DNA from: Sporomusa sphaeroides DSM 2875
GTDB lineage: Bacteria; Bacillota; Negativicutes; Sporomusales; Sporomusaceae
NCBI RefSeq assembly: GCF_001941975.2
Contig: NZ_CP146991.1
Span: 290,501 to 354,500, forward strand
Direction: 5' to 3'
Length of the DNA stretch: 64,000 nucleotides
Under the pieces are notes generated by a model, which was not told where the DNA came from, made no database searches, and saw nothing but the letters and a program-made list of their open reading frames with translations. Position numbers and translations under genes: made by a program. Below, piece by piece: positions 36,683 through 45,358 of this stretch; position 1 is the stretch's first letter; every line of letters begins with the position of its first letter.

Positions 36683-39600
36683 ATGCACCTGTTACTGACA
36701 GTTGTATTTTCCAACGGCTTTCAGGAAATTTATCTGCCCCTGGTAAACAATAAAACGGTGCCGGTGGATATCCGGCCCCATATCAGCGGCTGGCAGGAGG
36801 ACATTACCCTGCCGCTGGCGGTGTGGGACGATACCTGGCAGCTGAGCGGCAGCCGCCAGTTCACTATTATCCATAATGAACAGCCAGTTCAAACCGTAGT
36901 GCTGGTGCCCGGTTTGCTCCTCAACTGCGAACTCGGCGGCAGTGAAGCGGTATTTTCCGTCACCGTGGAGGAAGTGGACGACGGCAACACCCGGTTCGGC
37001 AAGTATTTCCATGATCCCGCCGTAGCGCTTAAGGCCGGGATTGGCAGCGGAGAGGGCAACCTTATTATTTACAGCAACCGGTTTTGCTCGCCCAACCACG
37101 CGGAGATTGTTTTTGCGGACGGCAAAGCGGTGGTAAGAGATCTGGGAAGCGTCAACGGCACCTTTGTCAACGGCCGCATGCTTACCGGGGAGCATAGCCT
37201 CAAATACGGCGACATTATTTATATTATTGGCCTCAAACTTGTTTATCTGGGCAATGTGCTGGCCGTCAACAACCCGAAGCAGGCCTGCACTGTTAATGAG
37301 CGCAAGCTCAAGCTTATCCGCATCGAGGCTGCCGGACAGGAGGCGGAGGAACACTCGCCGGAAAGCGGCGAGGCCTATTTTCTGCGCACGCCCCGCAAGC
37401 TGGAAAAACTGGACGACGAGACATTTACCATCGAGAAATGCCCGCCGAAAAACCAGCAGAAAAAGCAGCCGGTTATTTTTGTTATCGGTCCGTCGCTCAC
37501 CATGATGGTCCCGATGATTGCCGGCGTAATGATGATGAGCGGCAGCGGGGCTTCCGCCACAGGCGGTCTGGTGATGTCTGTCGGCGCGGCGCTGATTGGC
37601 GGCATGTGGGCCATGCTCAATATCCGCCACCAAAACAAAGAGGAACTGGAAACCGAAGCCACCCGTGTGCATAGCTACAGTGCCTATATTGCCAAGATGG
37701 CCCAGCAAATCCTGCAAAAAATTGAATACAACCGCGCGGCTCTGCTCAGGATGTTCCCGTCTGCCGGGGATGTAGCCGCCTTTGCGCTGGAAGGCAGTCC
37801 CCGCCTGTGGGAGAAGAGCAGCAACCATGAGGATTTCCTGGCAATCCGTTTCGGATTGGGTGATATTCCTTCCCCCAACCGGATTGTGGTGCCCAAGGAA
37901 CAGATGATGATGGCGCACGATCCTCTCAATGACAAGGTGGAGGAGATCCGGCAGGCCATGTCCACGCTGAAAGGCGTGCCTGTAGAGCTTTCCGCTTACC
38001 AAAACCGGATGGTGGGGGTTGTCAGCCGGGACCGGGAGCGGGCTTTGGCGCTGGGCAACCTGATCAGTACGCAGGTTGCCGGACTACATCCCTACACCGA
38101 TGTGCGCCTGTGCTATGTCTATCCCATGCGGGAAGCCGACAACTGGCATTACACCCGCTGGCTGCCCCATGTCTGGACACCTGACGGCAAGCTGCGCCTG
38201 ATTGCCAATGACAAAAATACCGTGGGCGACGTAATGTACTATCTCTCCACCGTCATCCGGGAGCGTCTGGAACGGGAGTCCGGTGAGGAAGACGGCACCA
38301 AGGTGCTGCCGCATTATGTGGTGATGGTGGCCGACTGGTCGCTGGTGGAGGATGAACCTATTGCCAAATACCTGATGAACCCTCAGCCGGAACTGGGCCT
38401 GTCGGTTATCTATCTGGTGGACGCCATCGACAAGCTGCCCAGCGGCTGCACCGCCATTGTGCAGGACGATCCGGAAAACCGCGGCTTTTACTCCACAACC
38501 GGTTTGTTTCCCCAGCGGGAAAACATTGTCTATGACAGCATGCCCCTGGAACTGACCGAAGAGTTTGCCCGCCGTCTTTCAGGCTATCAGGTGCGGGAGC
38601 TTAACGTGTCCACCGCCATTCCCGATGTGTTGTCTTTTCTGGATATGTATAAAACGGCCGGGGTGGAGGAACTGGACATGCTGCACAAGTGGCTGGAGAA
38701 CCGCACCTATGAGAGCATGCGCTCAATGATCGGCTACAAATCCGGCAATCAGCCGCTTTATCTGGATATTCATGAGAAATACCACGGCCCGCACGGGCTG
38801 GTGGCCGGCACCACCGGCTCCGGTAAATCCGAGACGCTGCAAAGCTATATACTTTCCCTGGTGGTCAACTACCATCCGCATGAGGTGGCGTTCATTCTGA
38901 TTGACTACAAGGGCGGCGGCATGGCCCAGAGCTTTTTGGGGCTGCCCCATCTTTCCGGTGTCATTACCAATCTCGGCGGCAACGCCACCAACCGCGCGCT
39001 GCTTTCCATCAATGCGGAGATCAAGTCCCGCCAGCGCATTTTCAACGAATACAAAGTCAAGCATATTGACGCCTACATCGAGCTGTACCGCTCCGGCGCA
39101 GCAGCCGAGCCCATGCCGCATCTGTTAATTATTGCAGACGAGTTCGCCGAGCTCAAAAAGGAACAGCCGGAATTTGTGCGGGCGCTGGTTTCCGCTGCCC
39201 GTGTCGGCCGTTCCCTGGGTGTCAACCTGATTCTTGCCACCCAGAAGCCCAGCGGTGTGGTGGATGACGAGATCTGGTCCAATACCCGCTTTCGCCTGTG
39301 CCTGCGCGTGGCTGACAAGCAGGACTCCAACGAGATGCTCAAACGTCCTGACGCCGCCTTTATCACCGGCACCGGCCGCGGCTATTTCCAGGTAGGCAAC
39401 GACGAAATCTTCGAGGAATTCCAGTCCGGCTGGTCGGGTGCGGCCTATGAGCCGCAGGTGCCATTCGCCGACGACAAAAACGCCAAAGTGGAACTGATTA
39501 ACCTTATCGGTAAAAGCGGCGTACCCAAGCAGAAAAAACAAAAAAAATCCGATAACATTCAAAAGGTTACCCAACTGGACGCCGTGGTGAAGCATGCGGC

Positions 39601-41293
39601 CCAAATTGCGGCGGAAAATGGTATTCCCGCTATCAAGCAAATCTGGATGCCGCCGCTGCCGAAAACCGTATATCTGGAGGAACTGGACGCGATTGCCCGG
39701 CCGGAAGGCTTTTCCGTGCTGCTGCCAATCGGCCTTGTTGATAACCCTGAGGGCCAGAACCAGTACCCGTGCGCGGTGGATTTCATGACCGACGGCCATC
39801 TTTTAATTTGCGGCGCAGGCGGTTCCGGCAAGACGACGCTGCTGCAAACACTTATGTACAGTGCCATAACCCGTTATTCCCCCCGGGAAATCAATATATA
39901 TGTGGCAGACTTCTCCAGCCGCACCATGGCGGTGTTCGGCAGCCTGCCGCATGTGGGCGGCGTGATGTTTGAGGGAGATGACGAAAAAATTGCCGAAACC
40001 TTTGAACTGCTGCAAAAGACGCTGTCCCGGCGCAAAAGCGAATTCTCCGGACAGGGGATCGGCTCCTTCCGCGAATATGTGGCGCAGCATGATGACTGCC
40101 CGGCCATTCTGCTGCTGATCGACAACTATGTGGCATTTACTGAAAGCTATGAACAATACGAAGACACTCTGGCCCAGCTTTCCCGGGAGGCGGCCAGCTA
40201 CGGCATCTATCTGGTGCTGACCATGAACAACGCCGGCGAACTCAGAAGCCGTATCAGGCAAAACTTCGTCGCCGGCATCGCACTGCAAATGCCTGACCGG
40301 TTTGAGTACGAGGCTGTCATCGGCGACCGCACCGAGATTCTGCCGGAGGGACGTACCCCCGGCCGCGGCCTGATCAAGGCGCCGTTGCCGGTGGAATTCC
40401 AGGTGGCGCTCTGCGTGCGCGAGGATGAGGGACTCTCCCAGGCGCAGACTTTGCGCCGGAAATTTGCGGCCATGAAACCCGCCACCGGCGAGGGGGTCAA
40501 AAAAATCGGCGACCGGCCTGACAGTCTCAGCCTGGCCGCGCTGTTAAACCGGGCCGACGTTAAGGCGCTGCCCGGTAACCGGCTGGCAATCGGCCTCGGC
40601 ACCGAAGACAGCAGCCTTGTCACCGTGAATCTGGATGAGGAATTCTGCTATACGGTGGGCGGCTCCGGCGCTTCCGGCAAAACCAATCTGCTGGCCGCTG
40701 TCGCAAAACAGGCCGGGGATAAAGGCGCGCGTCTCTTTCTGTTCGACGACGGGGACAGCGGGCTCGGCAGCCTGGCCGGTTTTGAACAGATTGTCTGCAG
40801 CGACGCGGAACTGTTCGCGCTGATGGAGTCGGTGATTGTGCCTGCCTTCAGCGAACGCAACGGCATTGTTGCCGATACCAGGGACGCGGGCGGCGATATC
40901 GCCGCGGCCTTAGCGGACCATGAGCGCATAGTGTTCATTATCGATAACATGACGGCGTTCATCACCGCGGTGTACAGTCCCGATATGGAAATGAGCGGTT
41001 TTTTTGAAATTGCGCTGGAAAAAGGCTTTGGGCACAAGATCCAATTCTTTGCGGCCGTTACGCCTGACGATTACGCCGACATGGCGCGTTATACCGCCAT
41101 GCGTACCTATGCGGGCTATCGCCGGGGCGTGCATCTCGGCGGCCTGTTTGATCAGCAAAGCATCCTGCAATTTTCTTTGTCCGCCGCCGACAATGTGCGT
41201 CAGCTTCCCGCGGGAAGCGGATATGCCGCCGGCCCGGCCGGAACGGCTGTCAGAATTATCACGCCGCTGGTAAAGGAGGTAGGCTCTGAGTGA
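36683..41293 (+). CDS. essC: Type VII secretion ATPase, EssC-like FHA-FtsK/SpoIIIE protein
   Basis: 1536 aa, the motor of the secretion system. The N-terminal 200 residues carry a forkhead-associated domain (FGKYFHDPA, GSVNGTFVNGR near 155-165). Two membrane helices lie at about 264-283 and 294-313. Three FtsK/SpoIIIE ATPase domains follow: D1 Walker A GTTGSGKS near 709 with Walker B LLIIADEF near 814, D2 Walker A GAGGSGKTT near 1044, and D3 GGSGASGKT near 1326. This order is the firmicute EssC/YukB plan, and the length is close to the usual 1480-1500. The start follows AGGAAGGGG. It overlaps the next gene by 4 nt. D1 has complete catalytic motifs. Confidence 0.93.
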   Translation: MHLLLTVVFSNGFQEIYLPLVNNKTVPVDIRPHISGWQEDITLPLAVWDDTWQLSGSRQFTIIHNEQPVQTVVLVPGLLLNCELGGSEAVFSVTVEEVDDGNTRFGKYFHDPAVALKAGIGSGEGNLIIYSNRFCSPNHAEIVFADGKAVVRDLGSVNGTFVNGRMLTGEHSLKYGDIIYIIGLKLVYLGNVLAVNNPKQACTVNERKLKLIRIEAAGQEAEEHSPESGEAYFLRTPRKLEKLDDETFTIEKCPPKNQQKKQPVIFVIGPSLTMMVPMIAGVMMMSGSGASATGGLVMSVGAALIGGMWAMLNIRHQNKEELETEATRVHSYSAYIAKMAQQILQKIEYNRAALLRMFPSAGDVAAFALEGSPRLWEKSSNHEDFLAIRFGLGDIPSPNRIVVPKEQMMMAHDPLNDKVEEIRQAMSTLKGVPVELSAYQNRMVGVVSRDRERALALGNLISTQVAGLHPYTDVRLCYVYPMREADNWHYTRWLPHVWTPDGKLRLIANDKNTVGDVMYYLSTVIRERLERESGEEDGTKVLPHYVVMVADWSLVEDEPIAKYLMNPQPELGLSVIYLVDAIDKLPSGCTAIVQDDPENRGFYSTTGLFPQRENIVYDSMPLELTEEFARRLSGYQVRELNVSTAIPDVLSFLDMYKTAGVEELDMLHKWLENRTYESMRSMIGYKSGNQPLYLDIHEKYHGPHGLVAGTTGSGKSETLQSYILSLVVNYHPHEVAFILIDYKGGGMAQSFLGLPHLSGVITNLGGNATNRALLSINAEIKSRQRIFNEYKVKHIDAYIELYRSGAAAEPMPHLLIIADEFAELKKEQPEFVRALVSAARVGRSLGVNLILATQKPSGVVDDEIWSNTRFRLCLRVADKQDSNEMLKRPDAAFITGTGRGYFQVGNDEIFEEFQSGWSGAAYEPQVPFADDKNAKVELINLIGKSGVPKQKKQKKSDNIQKVTQLDAVVKHAAQIAAENGIPAIKQIWMPPLPKTVYLEELDAIARPEGFSVLLPIGLVDNPEGQNQYPCAVDFMTDGHLLICGAGGSGKTTLLQTLMYSAITRYSPREINIYVADFSSRTMAVFGSLPHVGGVMFEGDDEKIAETFELLQKTLSRRKSEFSGQGIGSFREYVAQHDDCPAILLLIDNYVAFTESYEQYEDTLAQLSREAASYGIYLVLTMNNAGELRSRIRQNFVAGIALQMPDRFEYEAVIGDRTEILPEGRTPGRGLIKAPLPVEFQVALCVREDEGLSQAQTLRRKFAAMKPATGEGVKKIGDRPDSLSLAALLNRADVKALPGNRLAIGLGTEDSSLVTVNLDEEFCYTVGGSGASGKTNLLAAVAKQAGDKGARLFLFDDGDSGLGSLAGFEQIVCSDAELFALMESVIVPAFSERNGIVADTRDAGGDIAAALADHERIVFIIDNMTAFITAVYSPDMEMSGFFEIALEKGFGHKIQFFAAVTPDDYADMARYTAMRTYAGYRRGVHLGGLFDQQSILQFSLSAADNVRQLPAGSGYAAGPAGTAVRIITPLVKEVGSE

Positions 41294-41544
41294 GTAAAAT
41301 TTATCTGGAAGTGCAGGTTCCCGGCAATGCCAAAACCTATGAGTTCACCGCCGATAACGGCATGTCGGTGGGCAAGGTGAAAAAGCAGTTTATCGCCCAG
41401 ATTTCCGCTGTGGAAAACCGGGACATTTTCGCTGACGCGGCCGAGGTGCTCTTTTGTTCCAGCCGGTTGGAGGGACTTTTGCAGGACCATGAGATCTTAA
41501 GCGAGGTCGGCGTGAGCAGCGGCGATACCGTCATTTTGTTATAA
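41290..41544 (+). CDS. YukD/EsaB-like ubiquitin-fold protein
   Basis: 84 aa, beta-grasp pattern (KIYLEVQVPGNAKTYEF, VGVSSGDTVILL at the end). YukD and EsaB are small cytoplasmic T7SS components encoded beside EssC. GTG 41290 overlaps the essC stop. Length and position agree with the family. Confidence 0.82.
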   Translation: MSKIYLEVQVPGNAKTYEFTADNGMSVGKVKKQFIAQISAVENRDIFADAAEVLFCSSRLEGLLQDHEILSEVGVSSGDTVILL

Positions 41545-41558
41545 AGGAGGCAGGTGCT

Positions 41559-41858
41559 GTGGCCAATATGAGCAATATTGACTCAGAGCAAATCGGCAGC
41601 GCCGTACAGCAGCTTGATGAAATTGTGGCGGCCATTGCCAATCAGACGGCCAAAGTGCGGGAGGCTGTCGCCGCCCTGGATAAAGGCTGGGTTTCCGGTG
41701 TTAAGGCCGAATTTATGAGCCGCTACCGGCGGGATGAGGAGGCCATGCAGGAAATGCTGGAGCAGTTCCGGGAGATCAGCCTGCAGCTCAGGGAGACGGC
41801 TGCCGATTTTGACAAAACGGAAAGCGAAATACTCAGCGAGGTTTCCTCATTGAGATAA
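41559..41858 (+). CDS. WXG100-family protein 1 (W-V-S-G variant)
   Basis: 99 aa, a helical hairpin as in ESX substrates. The turn reads KGWVSG, so the Trp is kept (residue 44) but Gly is shifted by one. A C-terminal FDKTE stands where YxxxD/E export signals usually lie. GTG 41559 follows AAAGGAGG. First of five tandem WXG100 genes. It may act as a partner or structural subunit rather than a free substrate. Confidence 0.82.
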   Translation: MANMSNIDSEQIGSAVQQLDEIVAAIANQTAKVREAVAALDKGWVSGVKAEFMSRYRRDEEAMQEMLEQFREISLQLRETAADFDKTESEILSEVSSLR

Positions 41859-41871
41859 AGGGGGCAGACCA

Positions 41872-42195
41872 ATGGCAACGGGAAATGAAAGCAAAATTGA
41901 TACCAAGCTCTTTGCCGCCACTGCCGATACTGTAGACAGTGCGGCCAAAGAACTCGGCCGTCTCTGCCAGGACTGGAACAGGTCCATGAACAGCCTGCGG
42001 GGAAGCTGGCAGGGCGATGTCTCCGACAATATCAAAAACACGGTGGAGCAGGTGCAAAAAAGCGCCGCCGATTTGTTAGGGGCTTTGTCGGGCTATTCGG
42101 CAACCCTCCGGGAAATTGCCGGTATCTACGACCAGACAGAAAAAAATATTCAGGAAACCGGAAAATCATTAACCTTTGACAAACCGTTTCGGTGA
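41872..42195 (+). CDS. WXG100-family protein 2
   Basis: 107 aa with GSWQGDV at the hairpin turn (Trp46) and the C-terminal export-type motif YDQTE. Two amphipathic helices flank the turn. Starts at ATG 41872, 13 nt after the previous stop. Predicted T7SS substrate, probably a dimer with itself or a sister protein. Confidence 0.88.
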   Translation: MATGNESKIDTKLFAATADTVDSAAKELGRLCQDWNRSMNSLRGSWQGDVSDNIKNTVEQVQKSAADLLGALSGYSATLREIAGIYDQTEKNIQETGKSLTFDKPFR

Positions 42196-42206
42196 GGTGA
42201 GCGAAA

Positions 42207-42500
42207 TTGGCCATTCAATTTGATTACAATCAAACCCTGAATCAGGCAAAACTGCTGGAAGAGCTGGCGTCCGACCTGCAAAACCAAGGCGTCAGGAAGC
42301 TGGACGCGGTATATGAGAATGTGGACGCGGCGTGGTCGGGACAGGCAGCCAAGGTATACCTTGCCTATATCCGGGGTGTTCAGGAGGATTTGGGTAAAAA
42401 GGCGAAATATCTGCGTGATACGGCGGATTTCCTGCGTACAGCCGCTAAAAAGATACAGGCGGCAGACGCAGCCGCCAGGCAGTCTGCGCAACGAGTGTAA
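42207..42500 (+). CDS. WXG100-family protein 3
   Basis: 97 aa with AAWSGQAA at the turn (Trp43). The second helix contains KYLRDTADFL but no clean YxxxD/E. TTG 42207 follows GGTGAGGTGAG. It ends in a basic Ala-rich tail. Predicted T7SS substrate or chaperone-like partner. Confidence 0.88.
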   Translation: MAIQFDYNQTLNQAKLLEELASDLQNQGVRKLDAVYENVDAAWSGQAAKVYLAYIRGVQEDLGKKAKYLRDTADFLRTAAKKIQAADAAARQSAQRV

Positions 42501-42519
42501 GCAAGGAGTGTGAAACCAC

Positions 42520-42828
42520 ATGGCGCAAAGCATGGTTGATATCCAAAAAATGAGAAGTGTGGCAGCCGAGCTTGACAAAAATTATGCCACCATCAACAAT
42601 CAACTCAAAAAACTGGACGAAAGCATAGCCAATCTGGGGCAAGTATGGAAAGGCGAAGGGGCAAAAGCTTATCAGAATGCGTATCTCCAGAACACGCAGA
42701 ATTTTTTGCAGCTGGCGGAAGCCATCATGAGCTGCTCCGCTTCGCTCACCACCATTGCCAATACCTACGGCAAGGCCGATATGGCGGCCGCCGAAGCCAT
42801 TAAAGCCAAAATGGGAGGGCGGAAATAA
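42520..42828 (+). CDS. WXG100-family protein 4
   Basis: 102 aa with QVWKGEGAKAYQNAY at the turn (Trp43) and the export-type motif YGKAD in the second helix tail. ATG 42520 follows AAGGAGTG. It overlaps the next gene at one base (TAATG), which favours equal amounts and perhaps a heterodimer of proteins 4 and 5. Confidence 0.9.
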   Translation: MAQSMVDIQKMRSVAAELDKNYATINNQLKKLDESIANLGQVWKGEGAKAYQNAYLQNTQNFLQLAEAIMSCSASLTTIANTYGKADMAAAEAIKAKMGGRK

Positions 42829-43151
42829 TGACTAACGATATCCAGGCCGATCCGGCAAAGCTGCGTCAAATCGCCGATGATATCGGCAAGGTTCACACCG
42901 CCCTGAGAAATACTCTCCATGCTTCCAACAGCCAGGTGGGTACATTAAAGGGGGTTTGGACCGGGGAAGCAGCCATCAGCTTTAATGCCGGTTTCCAGAG
43001 AATCCTGGACAAATGCGCCGAAAGCCTGGCTACGGTGGAGCGGTTGGTTCACGCGCTGTACGATTCCGCCGATGCCTATGAGCGCAATGAAAAAGCGGTG
43101 CAGCAGGAAGCCTCTAAGCTGCCGAAGCTGCCGAACAACACTATGCGATAA
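42828..43151 (+). CDS. WXG100-family protein 5
   Basis: 107 aa with KGVWTGEAAISF at the turn (Trp44) and YDSAD / YERNE near the C-terminus, both fitting YxxxD/E. Starts at ATG 42828, overlapping the previous stop. GGGAGGGCGG lies upstream. Predicted T7SS substrate. Confidence 0.9.
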   Translation: MTNDIQADPAKLRQIADDIGKVHTALRNTLHASNSQVGTLKGVWTGEAAISFNAGFQRILDKCAESLATVERLVHALYDSADAYERNEKAVQQEASKLPKLPNNTMR

Positions 43152-43175
43152 AGCCCGGGGAAAAGGAGCGGTCTT

Positions 43176-43841
43176 ATGGCGAAGTATAAGGTGTCATATA
43201 AGGTTTTAAGCAAAGAGGCTGAGGAACTGAAGGCTGTCGCCAAGCTGCTGGACGGCTATGCGCAGCAGGTTAGCCAGATTCAGGGCAGGCTGGGGCAGAC
43301 GGAGACGCTGGCCGCCGTGCGGAGCAATCTGCAAAAACTTAGTGCACAGCTCGGGGAGTCACGGGCGGTATTGAGCACGGCAGGGCAGATTCTCGCCAAA
43401 AGCGTGGGAAGCTACACAGCGGCTGAAACCCGCCAGGTGAAGAAAGTAGACAATCTGAAGGCGCATAACCGGGATTTTTATAAAAACCCGGTGGTTGTAG
43501 CCTCTGTCGGCGGCGCGGCTGCCGTACCGCCGACGGCCGGAGTGACGATTAATGCCACCACCGTCAACTATACCGCCGCGCCGGAACCGGCTGCTGCGCC
43601 GGCGGTTAATTCCGCTGCTGCCGGACCAGGCACCGGCAGCGCGGACATGGCCGGCGCCGGCGGTTTGGGCGCTATGGCCGGCGCGGGTGCTGCCATGGGT
43701 GCGCTGCGGTTGAAAAAGCAGCGTGAGGAGGAAGCGGCCGAAAAGACCGGGGTGCCTGCTGCCGATACGCCGGAAGCTCAGCTGGAAAAGGCGCTGGAAC
43801 GGATGCGGCTGCTGGAGAAACAGGGCAGCCGCGGCACCTGA
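43176..43841 (+). CDS. WXG-like helical protein with Ala/Gly/Pro-rich tail
   Basis: 221 aa. Residues 1-95 are two long helices like an ESX substrate but without the W-x-G turn, ending in YTAAE, which fits YxxxD/E. Residues 105-170 are low-complexity Ala/Pro/Gly (GAGGLGAMAGAGAAMGAL), and the end is a charged helix. Starts at ATG 43176 behind GGGGAAAAGGAG. It may be the longest exported product of the operon, or an assembly factor. No toxin domain is seen. Confidence 0.65.
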   Translation: MAKYKVSYKVLSKEAEELKAVAKLLDGYAQQVSQIQGRLGQTETLAAVRSNLQKLSAQLGESRAVLSTAGQILAKSVGSYTAAETRQVKKVDNLKAHNRDFYKNPVVVASVGGAAAVPPTAGVTINATTVNYTAAPEPAAAPAVNSAAAGPGTGSADMAGAGGLGAMAGAGAAMGALRLKKQREEEAAEKTGVPAADTPEAQLEKALERMRLLEKQGSRGT

Positions 43842-43938
43842 TGTGTATACGAAACCGGGAGTGTCCTTGCGCGGCGGCAGTCCTGATTTGACGGAGAAGC
43901 TGAAATTCCTGCGGAGGAGGAGGAGGAGGAGTCTGAAC

Positions 43939-44730
43939 ATGAGAAATTTATTGTGCAGCCTGTTGGTCTCGGCAGTGGTGCTGCTATTGACGGCAACGGC
44001 TTGCGGCGCCGCGGGTGCGCGGCAGCAGAATGCGGGCAGCGGCGTCATCAATAATGAAAACACTGTCATCGGCGTCATGACGCAAGAGTATATCGGGGAT
44101 AATATTGCCGAAATTTTGGCGATACATTATGATGGCGGCCAACCGGCGCTTGCCGGGTTCGGCTGCAAAAATCCGGAAGCAGAGTCGCTCAATCTTACAG
44201 TCAGGAGCGGCATTCAGCAGCTCTATTATGATTTCATGGCAAACAGCCGGGACGGAGAATGGATCGAGATCAGATCCTATCCCTTCACCAGTGAGCGTTA
44301 TCTGCAAATCGTGACGACAGCGGCTGTCTATCCCGCATACGGGACTGACGGCGATATGTGGAGCTATAATTTTGACAAGCAGGATAACCGGTTTATGAAC
44401 CTGAAGGAGGTATTGAGTGAACTAAACCTGAATGAGCGCAGGCTGACGCGTCAGGTGAAGACGTTGTATGTGCCGGAGGTTCCCTCCCTGTCGGTGGGAG
44501 AGGTTAAGGCGACAGGCTTTTTGATTATCCAGGGGCCGTCAGGGCCCATAACGCAGCTGCTATTGACAGTAGTGCTGGAGAATTCTGCAGGAGAACCGTG
44601 GAAACGCTTTTTTGCTTATACTCCAGCCCTGAATGAGCTGATTTCCTTGAACAGCCAATGCCTGTTCGACCCCTATGACATGGATCAGATGAGCCCGCCG
44701 CTTGCTTATCAGCAGGCGCCGGCGCATTAG
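43939..44730 (+). CDS. Exported or lipoprotein-like protein, last gene of the ESX operon
   Basis: 263 aa. Signal sequence to about residue 22 (LLTATACGAAG, a poor lipobox), then an extracytoplasmic domain with GVMTQEYIGDNIAEI, YSYNFDKQDNRFMNLKEVL-like and C-terminal beta strands. Family unknown; parts recall DUF3298/RsiV-type domains. The ATG at 43939 follows a run of GGAGG repeats (43914-43930); the frame is open upstream without meaning. A terminator follows. Confidence 0.6.
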   Translation: MRNLLCSLLVSAVVLLLTATACGAAGARQQNAGSGVINNENTVIGVMTQEYIGDNIAEILAIHYDGGQPALAGFGCKNPEAESLNLTVRSGIQQLYYDFMANSRDGEWIEIRSYPFTSERYLQIVTTAAVYPAYGTDGDMWSYNFDKQDNRFMNLKEVLSELNLNERRLTRQVKTLYVPEVPSLSVGEVKATGFLIIQGPSGPITQLLLTVVLENSAGEPWKRFFAYTPALNELISLNSQCLFDPYDMDQMSPPLAYQQAPAH

Positions 44731-44760
44731 CAGGCAAACGCTGAGTAGCAGTCTGGAAAT

Positions 44761-44818
44761 AAAACGCCCGGGTTTTCCGCAGGCAAGCGGAGAATTCGCG
44801 CGTTTTTATTTTTTCAGA
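44761..44818 (+). terminator. Terminator of the ESX operon
   Basis: An imperfect long hairpin (AAAACGC...TTTTCCGC, loop AGGCAA, GCGGAGAA...GCGCG) followed by TTTTTATTTTTTC. Confidence 0.75.
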
Positions 44819-44825
44819 CGAAAAA

Positions 44826-44871
44826 GGATACTTTTCGGGGCTATTGCAGCCACCTCACTCCGATGTATAGT
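44826..44871 (+). promoter_or_regulatory. Class 1 shared promoter element (copy C)
   Basis: GGATACTTTTCGGGGCTATT (44826-44845) with extended -10 TGTATAGT (TATAGT 44866-44871). It differs from copy B at one of 20 positions and keeps the 40-nt spacing exactly. The next start codon is 30 nt downstream. Confidence 0.75.
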
Positions 44872-44901
44872 GGTATAAAAAGCGGGAAAGGAGGGAGCTT
44901 T

Positions 44902-45315
44902 TTGACCGGGAAAAGTTTTCACAGACATACGGGCGGTCGTTTCTTATACGGCAACGCCATCCTCCGGGAGATTTGGCCGGATGAAGCCGGGGGGACGCTG
45001 CTGCTTAAACTCCTGTTCGCCGAACGGGAACTGCAGACCATCGTCTATCGCGGCGTATATGCCGGTCAATTCGGTTCTGCCCAGCTTGGCGCGCGGATTC
45101 TCCTGGCGGAGGAGGATTCCCTGTATATTCTGAACGAGCCCTGCCACAGTCAAGCCGCCGCGCAGCTTTTTTCCTCCCGGAACCCTGTGACGCCGGAATT
45201 TCTTTTTTTACTGCAGCGGCTGGGCAGCAGGCTGTACCGGCATCACCTGGACAATCAGCCGGAATGCATGGTCATTGCCCGCGATATGCGGATCCATTCC
45301 CGGACAGAGGATTGA
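44902..45315 (+). CDS. Unknown cytoplasmic protein upstream of the MalT-like regulator
   Basis: 137 aa, no signal or membrane segment, no family recognised. It contains LLKLLFAERELQTIVYRG and ends in a basic, then acidic tail. TTG 44902 follows AAAGGAGGG; the ATG at 44863 lies inside the promoter and is rejected. It is the first gene after class 1 element C and probably shares a transcript with the LuxR-type regulator starting 44 nt later. Confidence 0.6.
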   Translation: MTGKSFHRHTGGRFLYGNAILREIWPDEAGGTLLLKLLFAERELQTIVYRGVYAGQFGSAQLGARILLAEEDSLYILNEPCHSQAAAQLFSSRNPVTPEFLFLLQRLGSRLYRHHLDNQPECMVIARDMRIHSRTED

Positions 45316-45358
45316 ACAGGGACAGAAGCAAAGCCTTTGGTGTGAAGGAGTGAATCAC

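Noticed and set aside
36692-38002. 436-codon minus-strand open frame inside essC
   Set aside because: Antisense of a clear coding region, rich in His/Gln/Arg as expected from the complement of this codon usage.
41559-43151. The five WXG100 genes as one recent repeat array
   Set aside because: DNA sequences differ widely; only protein pattern is shared, so they are old paralogues and not a DNA repeat.
43176-43841. LXG toxin
   Set aside because: The protein has no LXG domain length (about 200 helical residues) and no toxin domain at its end; its tail is low-complexity.
43723-43938. Arginine-rich N-terminal extension of the gene at 43939
   Set aside because: It is the other frame of the WXG-like gene and of the GGAGG repeats; a proper signal peptide starts at 43939.
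44863-44901. Start of the 44902 gene at ATG 44863
   Set aside because: That ATG lies in the -10 of the class 1 promoter, and TTG 44902 has a strong ribosome site.
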